Part shown: positions 44,019 to 52,257 of the stretch, one piece after another | Position numbering within the stretch: the stretch's first letter is position 1 | Layout of the letters: each line of letters begins with the position of its first letter | NCBI GenBank assembly: GCA_947499735.1 | Contig: CANMPP010000003.1 | Coordinates: forward strand, 1-64,000 | Origin: an uncultured Pelagimonas sp. | GTDB lineage: Bacteria; Pseudomonadota; Alphaproteobacteria; Rhodobacterales; Rhodobacteraceae | Direction: 5' to 3' | DNA: 64,000 nt | Notes under the pieces: generated by a model | What the model was told of the DNA's origin: nothing | The model's input: only the letters and a program-made list of their open reading frames with translations | Database searches by the model: none | Program-made: the position numbers and the translations under genes

Positions 44019-45734
44019 TTAGTTGGCGGCGATGAGGCCCATGGATTCTAGTTTTAGGATCACCTGATGTGCGCAGTTGTCGACATCTGTGCCTTCTGTT
44101 TCCAGGCGGAGTTCTGGGTTTTCTGGCACGTCATAGGGGTCTGAGATGCCTGTGAACTCTTTGATTTTGCCTTCGCGTGCCAGTTTATACAGGCCCTTGC
44201 GGTCGCGCTTTTCGCATTCCTCGATTGAGGTGGCGACGTGCACTTCGACAAAGGCGCCATAGGCTTCGATCCCCTGACGGACCTGACGACGCGTGGTCGC
44301 ATAAGGCGCGATAGGTGCACAGATCGCGATACCACCGTTTTTGGTGATTTCAGATGCCACATAGCCGATGCGTTGGATGTTCAGATCGCGGTGCTCTTTT
44401 GAGAAACCCAGCTCGGAAGACAGGTTTTTGCGCACGATATCGCCATCCAGCAGCGTCACAGGACGGCCACCCATTTCCATCAGCTTGACCATCAAAGCAT
44501 TCGCAATGGTGGATTTGCCCGAGCCAGAGAACCCGGTGAAGAACACGGTGAAACCTTGGCTGGCGCGTGGCGGTTTGGTGCGGCGCAGTTCTTTAACCAC
44601 TTCTGGGAAAGAGAACCATTCCGGGATTTCCAGACCTTCCGCCAGACGGCGGCGCAGCTCGGTGCCCGAAATGTTCAGGATGGTGATGTCATCCTTGTCT
44701 TTGATCTCGTCGATGGCTTCGTATTGCGCCCGCTCGGACACCCAAACCATGTGTTTGAACGGCACCATTTCGATGCCCATTTCTTCCTCATGCGCCTTGA
44801 ACAGATCCTGCGCGTCATATGGACCGTAGAAATCTTCGCCCTGGCTGTTCTTGCCGGGGCCCGCATGGTCGCGGCCCACGATGAAATGGGTCAGACCGTG
44901 GTTTTTGCGGATCAGACCGTGCCAAACCGCCTCACGTGGGCCCGCCATACGCATCGCCAATGGCAGCAAAGACATCGCCGTTGTGGAGGCAGGATATTTG
45001 TCCAGAACAGCCTCGTAGCAGCGCACGCGGGTGAAGTGGTCCACATCGCCCGGCTTGGTCATGCCCACAACAGGGTGGATCAGCAGGTTGGCTTGGGCTT
45101 CTTTCGCGGCGCGGAAGGTCAGTTCCTGATGCGCGCGGTGCAGCGGGTTGCGGGTTTGGAACGCCACAATTTTGCGCCAGCCCATTTTGCGGAAATAGGA
45201 CCGCAGCTCGTTTGGCGTGTCGCGACGGGCGCGGAAATCATAATGGACCGGCTGTTGGATGCCAGTGACCGGACCGCCCAGATAAATCTTACCGGCCTGG
45301 TTGTGCAAATAATCTACCGCAGGATGAGCAATATCATCGGCGCCAAAGACTTTCTCGGCCTCAACGGATTTGTTGGGCTCCCATTTGTCTGTGACGGTCA
45401 TGGTCGCCAGAATGACGCCTTCTTGGTCGCGCAGAGCAATGTCTTGACCCAACTCAACGCTGCCGGCGAAATCTTCTGTCACATCCAGCGTGATCGGCAT
45501 CGGCCAAAGCGCGCCATCTGCCATGCGCATGTCGTTTACAACGCCGTTGTAATCCTCTTCGCCCAAGAACCCTTTCAGCGGGTAAAACCCACCGTTCATC
45601 AAAAGTTCAAGGTCACAAATCTGACGCGGGGATAGATCATGGCTGGTCAAATCAGCCGCCTCAACCTTCAACTTCTGTGCACTCTCATAAGACACATAAA
45701 GCTCAGGGATCGGCGCAAGGGAGGATGTGGTCAT
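44019..45734 (-). CDS. sat-cysC: Bifunctional sulfate adenylyltransferase/adenylylsulfate kinase
   Basis: A 571-residue fusion. The N-terminal ATP sulfurylase domain holds QTRNPLHRAHQEL (HxxH motif) and VGRDHAGPG; the C-terminal APS kinase domain starts near residue 395 with FFTGFSGSGKSTIAN and has LLDGDIVRKNLSSELGFS. It makes APS and then PAPS from sulfate and ATP. PAPS is the donor for the five sulfotransferases of the block, and is also an assimilation intermediate. Its 5' end is duplicated at the left window edge. GAGG about ten bases before the ATG fits its ribosome site. By the integration model this copy is a hybrid: chromosomal leader and 5' part, plasmid 3' part. Confidence 0.95.
   Translation of the reverse strand: MTTSSLAPIPELYVSYESAQKLKVEAADLTSHDLSPRQICDLELLMNGGFYPLKGFLGEEDYNGVVNDMRMADGALWPMPITLDVTEDFAGSVELGQDIALRDQEGVILATMTVTDKWEPNKSVEAEKVFGADDIAHPAVDYLHNQAGKIYLGGPVTGIQQPVHYDFRARRDTPNELRSYFRKMGWRKIVAFQTRNPLHRAHQELTFRAAKEAQANLLIHPVVGMTKPGDVDHFTRVRCYEAVLDKYPASTTAMSLLPLAMRMAGPREAVWHGLIRKNHGLTHFIVGRDHAGPGKNSQGEDFYGPYDAQDLFKAHEEEMGIEMVPFKHMVWVSERAQYEAIDEIKDKDDITILNISGTELRRRLAEGLEIPEWFSFPEVVKELRRTKPPRASQGFTVFFTGFSGSGKSTIANALMVKLMEMGGRPVTLLDGDIVRKNLSSELGFSKEHRDLNIQRIGYVASEITKNGGIAICAPIAPYATTRRQVRQGIEAYGAFVEVHVATSIEECEKRDRKGLYKLAREGKIKEFTGISDPYDVPENPELRLETEGTDVDNCAHQVILKLESMGLIAAN
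45658..45734. repeat. Right direct repeat, identical to 1-77
   Basis: This is the 5' end of the complete sat-cysC gene. It is the counterpart of the left-edge copy at an offset of 45,657 bp. Recombination between the two would release a circle of that size. Confidence 0.95.
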
Positions 45735-46698
45735 GGCAAAGGAACCTCTAAATTATTTGGATTTTTGCGTTTTATTGCGGAATAAAGGTGATTTTCGTTG
45801 GAAACAAGCGAATGTTCGGATGATTTGGGAGAGCATGGCATAAATACACCTGACATAGCTGACCTGTGTTTCACCCGACATCATTGCTAAATTGCTTTTG
45901 AACGCTATCGGGGTCGACCGTCTTTGCAAAGGAAAAGTGATTTATTTGAATGCGTTTGTTGCGGTTTTTTCGTCTTTGCCAATGTTTTGTGAATATGAGG
46001 GTGAGACTGAGCGCGAAAGGTTCCATGTGGGCCGGTATTCTGTGGTCTGCGGCGATATAGATTATGTTCTCGTTTCCAGAATTTATGCCAAAATGGTGAA
46101 TTTGAAACGCGTCGTGATATGAAAATTCCCAATAATGGGAAGGTCAACATTTCTGGCAATCCATTTGATGAGATTTTGGAAGTCAATTTATAGGTCGGGC
46201 GATTGATTCTTAAAATTCGCCCCTCAATTTTCGGCAGTACAGATTTTCACTCAAATTTCGTCCATTTTCACTTTCCTGCGCTGCTGGTCGCAAATTTTGT
46301 CGCCAGATGTGAGGTGAAGTGACATTTTCAAATAAGAATGCCGGAATTTGAGTTTGTTTTTGCAACCTGAAGGGGTAGTGTGTTTTCGTAAGTTGCGTAT
46401 AGAGGGGGTGGTTGCAAATTTTGCAAAAGCTATTTGGTTATTGCCCTGTGAACATGTTTCGAAGGGGTGGTCATTGCGGGGACGGGACGTCATGTTTTCA
46501 TATATTTGGTACGTCGAACCTATTGAAAAGATGTAATAAAACATATGTCATGTTGTGATGGATCTTTCAGATTTGCATAAACTGCCGAAAATCTGTGCGC
46601 TTGGTGTCTGGCCAAAATATAATTAATTAATTATGAAACATTATTGCGTTTGGACTACGAGGAGGTCCAAATCATATCACAGCAACGAGGAGGTAACT
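45735..46698. other. Long gene-free, AT-rich region upstream of the alginate lyase
   Basis: No gene I would call in 960 bp. It holds the sat-cysC leader on the left and the lyase leader on the right. ATTTTCGGCAG occurs at 46227-46237 and, inverted, at 46582-46592; the same 11-mer is in the plasmid origin at 34522-34532. An open frame at 45892-46122 encodes 76 unconvincing residues. Confidence 0.5.
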
Positions 46699-49014
46699 GT
46701 GGTTCACACTTCTAGGAAAACCGTCGGGCTTTGTCTGGCGTCTGTTTTGGCGTCTGGTATCGTTTCCCAGGCGGCCGCGAATGAAACTTGCGACGCGACT
46801 GGTGGCCTGACGATCATTTCCGCAACGGACGATGGTCTTTATGACGACGTCTATGGCCCGCATAATGTGATCGACGGATCCACGGATCCAAAGTCACGCT
46901 GGTCAAATGAAAGTCTGGGCGCGCCGAAGAGCGTTGTTTTGGATCTCGGTGCTGAACAGACCCTGAAAGGCCTGTCCGTAGCGTGGTACAAAGGCGATGT
47001 GCGCGCCACCAAGTTCAATGTCGAGGCATCGGTTGATGGCGAGGCATATTCCACAATTATCGAGGACCGCCAATCCGGTGGTACGTCGCTGGAGCTAGAG
47101 GATTATACATTTGATCCGTTGCAAGCGCGTTACATCCGGATCAACGCCAGTGGCAATACCAGCAATGACTGGAATTCGATCACAGAGGTTGTCGCCTTGG
47201 GCTGCGGCGTTCATGTGGACGCGCCTTCGCAGCCGGTGATCACCGAGAAACTGGGCTCTGGTTTGTTTGGTCTGGATCCTGAAAAGACACCGGGCGAGAA
47301 CTTTGATCTTTTGGGATGGTATGTGACCACGCCTGCGGATGATGACGGTGATGGTAAATCCGACAGTGTTTATGAAAATGAACTGGCCGCTGGTTGGACA
47401 GATCCACGCTTTTTCTACACTGATCCTGCAACAGGTGGCATGGTGTTCCGTGTGACACCTGCAGGTGCGAAAACGTCTAAAAACACCAGCTATACCCGTA
47501 CAGAACTGCGTGGCATGCTGCGTCGTGGGGATTATTCCATCGAGACGCGTGTTGAAGGTGGCTATCCAAATAAAAACAACTGGGTGTTTTCATCTGCGCC
47601 ATTGTCTGCGCAGGCTGCATCTGCGGGCGTTGATGGCAAGATGACCGCGACATTGGCCGTGAACCAAGTGACCCGTCAGGGTGCGGATGGTCAGGTTGGC
47701 CGTGTTGTAATCGGTCAGATCCACGCCAAAAACGATGAACCTATTCGCCTGTATTACCGCAAGCTGCCAAAAAACAAATACGGGTCCATCTACTTTGCGC
47801 ATGATCCAGAGGTCGGCAAAGAAACTTGGGTTGAAGTGATCGGTACACGTGGCAACCGGGATCCTAACCCAGAAGACGGCATCGCGCTGGACGAAGTGTT
47901 TTCCTATGAAATCGAAGTCACAGGTGAAGCTGAGGGTGACAAGATCATTCCGATGCTACATTTGAAAATCATTCGTGATGATGGCACAGAAGTTGTGGCA
48001 GAACCGTTTGATATGCGTGAAAGCGGCTTTTCTGTTGAAGACGAATTCATGTTCTTCAAGGCAGGTGCCTACACTGGCAACAACACCAGCCCTGAGCCTG
48101 AGACAGATTTTGATAAGGTGATCTTCTACAAACTGGACGTGTCCCATGATGCCCCACCAGTTGATGGTCCTGCCCTATCAATCAAACCAGCGGTTGCTGC
48201 CGTTGCTGCGGAAGAACCTGTTGTGGCGGTTGCGGGGATTGTCCTTGATGACAGCTTTGCAGATGGCGATCGCGCGAACAGTGCGGATGAATTTGACGCC
48301 AACTGGTGGACAACATCGACAAGCAGCGCGATTGAAGTCGAACCTGGTAAGTTGGGTCTTGTATCCGGCGGTTCAGGGCGTGGTATTCGGTCAACCTTTG
48401 CTCCGCTTGAATTGCAAGATGGTCAGGCGATGAAAGTCACCTTTGACTTTGTGACACCGGCCACCATGGGTACGGATCGCGATTCCGCCTTCCGCATCGG
48501 TCTGTATAACAAACTCGGCCGTAGCGAACTGGAAGCGGACCTGTCTGCATCTTCCAAAGCGCCAAATCCTTTGTATGACGGATTGCCGGGCTATATGATC
48601 GACTTTGATGTTAACTTGGCAGATCCTGCCGCGGCCAACATCAATGTGCGCAAGCATAAGGTGGAAGAGCATGGTCGTCTTTTGGGCACTACCAAGGGCT
48701 ATGCTGGCATTGGTGAAGGTGGTGAACCTTATCAGTTCGCGCCAGAGACAGCATATTCAGGCACCATGACCATCAAGAAAATTGGCAGCGATGTCGAAAT
48801 TGGTGGTTCTCTGATGCAAGATGGGACTCTGCTAACCGAATTTGCGACCTTGGATGAGGGCAGTGATGTGAACACATTCGGTATGCTGGCCTTCCACGTG
48901 AATTCCAAAACCTTCGGCACATCCAAAAATCCGGGTGACGCTGATAATGGTCTGGATTTTACAAATGTGAAGATTGAAGTTCTCGAATTTGGCGATCTGA
49001 CGCTGAACGATTAA
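46699..49014 (+). CDS. Secreted polysaccharide lyase family 7 (alginate lyase) with discoidin domain
   Basis: About 771 residues. Signal peptide residues 1-26 (LCLASVLASGIVSQAAA), a discoidin/F5-8 type C domain (about 30-165), then a PL7 catalytic domain with YTRTELRG (about 265), VIGQIHAKNDEPIRLYYRK (about 338) and FFKAGAYTGNN (about 452). These match the R(S/T)E(L/V)R, Q(I/V)H and YFKAGxYxQ regions, the last with G for Q. A C-terminal domain of about 220 residues looks like a concanavalin-type jelly roll (DGLPGYMIDFDVN). Start is GTG 46699 with GAGGAGG just upstream. It would cut alginate-like polyuronates outside the cell. Confidence 0.85.
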   Translation: MVHTSRKTVGLCLASVLASGIVSQAAANETCDATGGLTIISATDDGLYDDVYGPHNVIDGSTDPKSRWSNESLGAPKSVVLDLGAEQTLKGLSVAWYKGDVRATKFNVEASVDGEAYSTIIEDRQSGGTSLELEDYTFDPLQARYIRINASGNTSNDWNSITEVVALGCGVHVDAPSQPVITEKLGSGLFGLDPEKTPGENFDLLGWYVTTPADDDGDGKSDSVYENELAAGWTDPRFFYTDPATGGMVFRVTPAGAKTSKNTSYTRTELRGMLRRGDYSIETRVEGGYPNKNNWVFSSAPLSAQAASAGVDGKMTATLAVNQVTRQGADGQVGRVVIGQIHAKNDEPIRLYYRKLPKNKYGSIYFAHDPEVGKETWVEVIGTRGNRDPNPEDGIALDEVFSYEIEVTGEAEGDKIIPMLHLKIIRDDGTEVVAEPFDMRESGFSVEDEFMFFKAGAYTGNNTSPEPETDFDKVIFYKLDVSHDAPPVDGPALSIKPAVAAVAAEEPVVAVAGIVLDDSFADGDRANSADEFDANWWTTSTSSAIEVEPGKLGLVSGGSGRGIRSTFAPLELQDGQAMKVTFDFVTPATMGTDRDSAFRIGLYNKLGRSELEADLSASSKAPNPLYDGLPGYMIDFDVNLADPAAANINVRKHKVEEHGRLLGTTKGYAGIGEGGEPYQFAPETAYSGTMTIKKIGSDVEIGGSLMQDGTLLTEFATLDEGSDVNTFGMLAFHVNSKTFGTSKNPGDADNGLDFTNVKIEVLEFGDLTLND

Positions 49015-49028
49015 TTCAATCGCATTCG

Positions 49029-49060
49029 ATCGGGAGCAGCAGTGTTTGCTCCCGATTTAC
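49029..49060 (+). terminator. Terminator of the alginate lyase gene
   Basis: ATCGGGAGCA pairs with TGCTCCCGAT around an eight-base loop, followed by a short T run, 15 bp past the stop. Confidence 0.7.
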
Positions 49061-49161
49061 TATTGTGAAAGCCATGTTTTTCTTTCACATCCCTGTCGAA
49101 TTATGCGGTTTGAGTGATCATATGCATCAATCTGCCTGCGCAATATTTGAAAGGGATGGGC

Positions 49162-49797
49162 ATGGATGCGTTGCTCTTTTTGGGATTTTTAGCTGCAACA
49201 TTTCTGATTGTGGCGACACCCGGTCCGGCGGTTGCACTTGCGTCTTCTCAGGCTGTGCGCTTTGGACCTAAGGCGGCTGCGACAACGATTGCAGGTGATG
49301 CGCTTGGGAGTGTGGTACATATCCTGATCGCCGTGGCCAGTTTGCAGACACTGATTTCCCTTGCAGAACAAATCCTGCCATATTTCCAGATCGCAGGGGG
49401 AGTGTTCATTCTTTATCTCGCCGCCATGTCCATTCGCAGCGCCCGGCACCCAAATGTGGCGGCTGACACAGACAACGGCAATGTCAGCCCTGCAACGTTT
49501 TTTGCAGGCTTCTTTTCCTGCATCACCAACCCTAAGGCGATTGTGTTCTTCGTCGCACTGTTTCCAGGGTTCATCTCGCCAGATCATAACGTGGCCGTAC
49601 AATCGATGATTTACGGCGCGATTTTCGTGACATTGGATGCGGGATTCATCTTTGCCTATGCCTTGCTGGCCATGCACGCGTTTCGCCGTACTGTTTCGGG
49701 TCGTATCAGCATTGAAATGCTGAGCGGTATGGGGCTGTTTGGTGTGGGGGCGTTGTTGATATTTAAAGGGGTAAAAGCCCTGCCATCTACGTCATAA
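49162..49797 (+). CDS. LysE/RhtB-family amino-acid exporter
   Basis: A 211-residue membrane protein with about six helices. ATPGPAVALASSQAVRFGPKAA near residues 17-37 is the family N-terminal motif and TNPKAIVFFVALFPGF near residue 115 the second conserved block. Members export amino acids or homoserine lactone-type compounds. The start at 49162 has AAGGG six bases upstream; ATG 49156 is also possible. It seems to stand alone. Confidence 0.87.
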   Translation: MDALLFLGFLAATFLIVATPGPAVALASSQAVRFGPKAAATTIAGDALGSVVHILIAVASLQTLISLAEQILPYFQIAGGVFILYLAAMSIRSARHPNVAADTDNGNVSPATFFAGFFSCITNPKAIVFFVALFPGFISPDHNVAVQSMIYGAIFVTLDAGFIFAYALLAMHAFRRTVSGRISIEMLSGMGLFGVGALLIFKGVKALPSTS

Positions 49798-50215
49798 GGT
49801 TACGGTTCGCGTATGGAAACGGACCGTGCTTGCCCGATGTGCGCGAAACGGTTCATGAACCGCCTAAACAATTTGTGCACTGCGAAATTGGCTTTTGGAT
49901 AGTCAGCCGTGTTCTGAACTGGTGCCCATGGCCCCAATTGCAGACGGATCATCACATAGTGGTCATAAGAGCACATCATACACCTCGTTTTTGATATGAT
50001 GGCAGTTTAAACAGACCCCTACTGACGCCACGCTGTCAGTAGCCCAGTTTATCGTGTCAGGAGTGGTGTGAAAGATCTGTGGGCTGTTCTAGATTTGAAT
50101 TTACATAGTGTATGTTATGGTATTTGTTACGCAAAGCTCTTGCTTAAAAGAGATTTGAAATGCAACCTATACGTGTATTTCGACACTCCTTTTTCTAAGT
50201 AATACGAGGTTAGCT
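49798..50215. other. Intergenic region upstream of the BLUF gene
   Basis: No gene seen in about 420 bp. The last 120 bp are AT-rich and probably carry the BLUF promoter; I see no clear repeat or terminator. Confidence 0.4.
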
Positions 50216-50704
50216 GTGCCACAAATTCATGGGCTAATGTATTATAGCTTTGCTGATCCGGAATTTGATGAAAACGTACTGGCCTTTATCATGGCGCGGG
50301 CGCGTATGAGAAATGCGCGTGCTCAAGTGACGGGGCAATTGCATTATGAAAACGGTCTCTTTCTACAGTGGTTTGAAGGCAGAGCGCAGCGGGTGGATGA
50401 AATTTTTGCCCATATCGAACGAGACCCTCACCATTCTGGGATCAAAACCCTTTATCGGGGGCCGGTGCCAAGACGTAGCTTTGATGGGTGGGACATGGCC
50501 TATTCCAATGGCAAAGATTCATCCCTGCTTTCTTTTATGCGGCATCATGACCTTAGTTTTTCTTCATGCGACATGTCGACTTTCGTGCGGTTGATGGAGT
50601 TTCTTGCCAATGTCGGTTTGTCCGAAAACCAGAAGAGCGATCATCTAAAACTGTCTCTGCATGAGGCCGGGGTTAGTCTGAATGACTATGTCATGGTCAC
50701 CTAG
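50216..50704 (+). CDS. Stand-alone BLUF-domain blue-light photoreceptor
   Basis: A 162-residue protein whose first 100 residues form a BLUF domain resembling that of AppA. Key residues are present: Tyr9 (LMYYS), Asn33 (RNARAQVTG), Gln51 (FLQWFEG), and Trp92/Met94 (GWDMA). Together they bind FAD and carry the light-driven hydrogen-bond switch. The remaining 60 residues are helical with no recognisable output domain, so signalling would be by protein contact. Start is GTG 50216 with GAGG six bases upstream. A WYL-type regulator follows 108 bp downstream on the same strand and is a possible, unproven partner. Confidence 0.9.
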   Translation: MPQIHGLMYYSFADPEFDENVLAFIMARARMRNARAQVTGQLHYENGLFLQWFEGRAQRVDEIFAHIERDPHHSGIKTLYRGPVPRRSFDGWDMAYSNGKDSSLLSFMRHHDLSFSSCDMSTFVRLMEFLANVGLSENQKSDHLKLSLHEAGVSLNDYVMVT

Positions 50705-50812
50705 CCGAGACCATTTTCAAAATAAATGTGCTTCACGACATTGCCCCTGACACCCCGTTGTCAGCAGGACATGCTATAGAGCAAGAGAACGACGTCTCAG
50801 TTTGGTTTTCAT

Positions 50813-51517
50813 ATGCGCAAATCCACCCGCCTTTTCGAATTGATTCAAATCTTGCGCGCGCAAAACCATCCAATTACTGCCGACGATTTGGCAGAGCAAC
50901 TGGGTGTGTCAGCGCGCACCATATATCGCGACATTGCCGCATTGCAGGCCATGCGCACACCAATCGAGGGCGAGGCTGGTATTGGATATATCATGCGGGG
51001 GGGATATGATCTGCCGCCCTTGAACTTCGATCAAGAAGAAACCGAGGCTTTGCGCGTGGGGCTGGCTATGCTGGTACGAACCGGCGATAGCGCGCTGGTG
51101 GCCGCCGCGGGGCGGGTTGTGCAAAAAATCGATGCTCTGAATGTGCCAGCGGATTGGTTGAAAGTGTCTACATATGGCGCTTCATTGGATGACCCTGACA
51201 AAGGCTGCGTGTCTAAGGCTTTGCTGCGCCAAGCCATTCGAGACGAGATCAAATTGCACATCAACTATCGCGATGCTGATGGCTGTGAAAGTGACCGTAC
51301 CATCCTGCCGATCGCGCTGGTCTATTATCAGGATTGCGTGGTGATTGCTGCATGGTGCGAATTGCGTGGGGCGTTTCGGTATTTTCGCACGGACCGCATT
51401 TGGGCGTGCAACGTAAGCGAGGACAGTTTTGCAGGCCAGGGCGCAATGTTGCGAAAGCTATGGGAAGACGTGGATAAATCCGAGATCACATTGATCACGA
51501 CGCCTATCTTACCCTAG
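50813..51517 (+). CDS. YafY-type transcriptional regulator (HTH-11 plus WYL domain)
   Basis: A 234-residue regulator. Residues 1-60 hold a DeoR-like winged helix (STRLFELIQILRAQNHPITADDLAEQLGVSARTIYRDI in parts) and residues 135-215 a WYL domain with INYRDADG and VVIAAWCELRGAFRYFRTDRI. WYL domains sense ligands, often nucleic acid or nucleotide derivatives. Its target genes cannot be told. It lies between the BLUF gene and a two-component operon, all in the same direction. Confidence 0.88.
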   Translation: MRKSTRLFELIQILRAQNHPITADDLAEQLGVSARTIYRDIAALQAMRTPIEGEAGIGYIMRGGYDLPPLNFDQEETEALRVGLAMLVRTGDSALVAAAGRVVQKIDALNVPADWLKVSTYGASLDDPDKGCVSKALLRQAIRDEIKLHINYRDADGCESDRTILPIALVYYQDCVVIAAWCELRGAFRYFRTDRIWACNVSEDSFAGQGAMLRKLWEDVDKSEITLITTPILP

Positions 51518-51579
51518 TCGGTTGCAAACAGGCCTGAACTGCATTGCGTCTGTGGGCCGCACCACCCATATTCCAGCCT

Positions 51580-52257
51580 ATGAAGATCGTATTGGCAGAA
51601 GATGATGCAACCTCTGGCGCCTATGTGCAAAAGGCGTTGGTTGAACAGGGGCATGTGGTGGATTGGGTCACGGATGGGCGCGATGCATTGGCCCATTGTC
51701 TGTATAACGATGTTGATTTGCTGATCACAGATCGCATGATGCCGGGCATGGATGGTCTGTCTTTGGTCAAATCCTTGCGTGCAACCAAGGCCGATTTCCC
51801 AGTGATTTTCCTGACCGCGCTGTCTGATGTTGAAGACAGGGTAGAGGGGTTAAATGCAGGCGGGGATGATTACATGGTCAAACCGTTTCATGTCTCGGAA
51901 TTGCTGGCACGTATCGCGGCCCTGTCGCGTCGCCCCCAGCCAAGCAACCAGATTACAACCTTACAGGTGCATGATCTTGTGCTCGATATCTTAGAACGTC
52001 GGGCAGAGCGCCAAGGGCAGGGGATCGAGCTGCACAATAAGGAATTCACGCTGCTGAAATTGCTGATGGAAAATGCCGGTCGGGTGATCGGTCGATCCTT
52101 GATCCTGGAACGCGTGTGGGATTTTACCTTTGATCCGGGCACGACCGTCGTCGAAACCCATATCAGCAAATTGCGGGCAAAGATCGACAAGCCTTTTGAG
52201 ACACAGTTGCTGCATACGATGCGCGGCATGGGATATACGATCCGTGCCCCTCGCTAG
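51580..52257 (+). CDS. OmpR-family response regulator
   Basis: A 225-residue regulator. The receiver domain starts MKIVLAEDD and has its phospho-acceptor Asp in LLITDRMMPGMDG (about residue 51) and the conserved Lys in DDYMVKPF. The C-terminal winged helix (about 130-222) ends in THISKLRAKID and GMGYTIRAP. The kinase gene overlaps its 3' end, so the two form one system. I start at ATG 51580, since earlier in-frame starts add residues outside the receiver fold. Confidence 0.92.
   Translation: MKIVLAEDDATSGAYVQKALVEQGHVVDWVTDGRDALAHCLYNDVDLLITDRMMPGMDGLSLVKSLRATKADFPVIFLTALSDVEDRVEGLNAGGDDYMVKPFHVSELLARIAALSRRPQPSNQITTLQVHDLVLDILERRAERQGQGIELHNKEFTLLKLLMENAGRVIGRSLILERVWDFTFDPGTTVVETHISKLRAKIDKPFETQLLHTMRGMGYTIRAPR

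Larger units (their letters stand above)
1..45734. mobile_element. Putative integrated RepA-type plasmid carrying a polysaccharide cluster
   Basis: Seen: sat-cysC copies in direct orientation at both ends, and between them an RPA-family replication initiator with iterons, parAB with repeated palindromes, a type III toxin-antitoxin locus and an exopolysaccharide gene set. Known: roseobacters carry RepA-type plasmids rich in polysaccharide genes, often called biofilm plasmids. Inferred: a circle of about 45.66 kb integrated by homologous recombination at sat-cysC. The left copy would then have the plasmid leader and the right copy the chromosomal leader. An assembly artefact joining a plasmid and a chromosome at a shared gene gives the same picture, as would a large tandem duplication. 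No integrase or transposase was found in the block, which fits homologous recombination. Confidence 0.6.

Noticed and set aside
44556-45635. A 359-residue open frame antisense to sat-cysC
   Set aside because: It mirrors a highly conserved coding gene, has no family features, and is explained by codon bias on the other strand.
45892-46122. A 76-residue open frame upstream of the alginate lyase
   Set aside because: Needs a TTG start, lacks a ribosome site and has no family resemblance.
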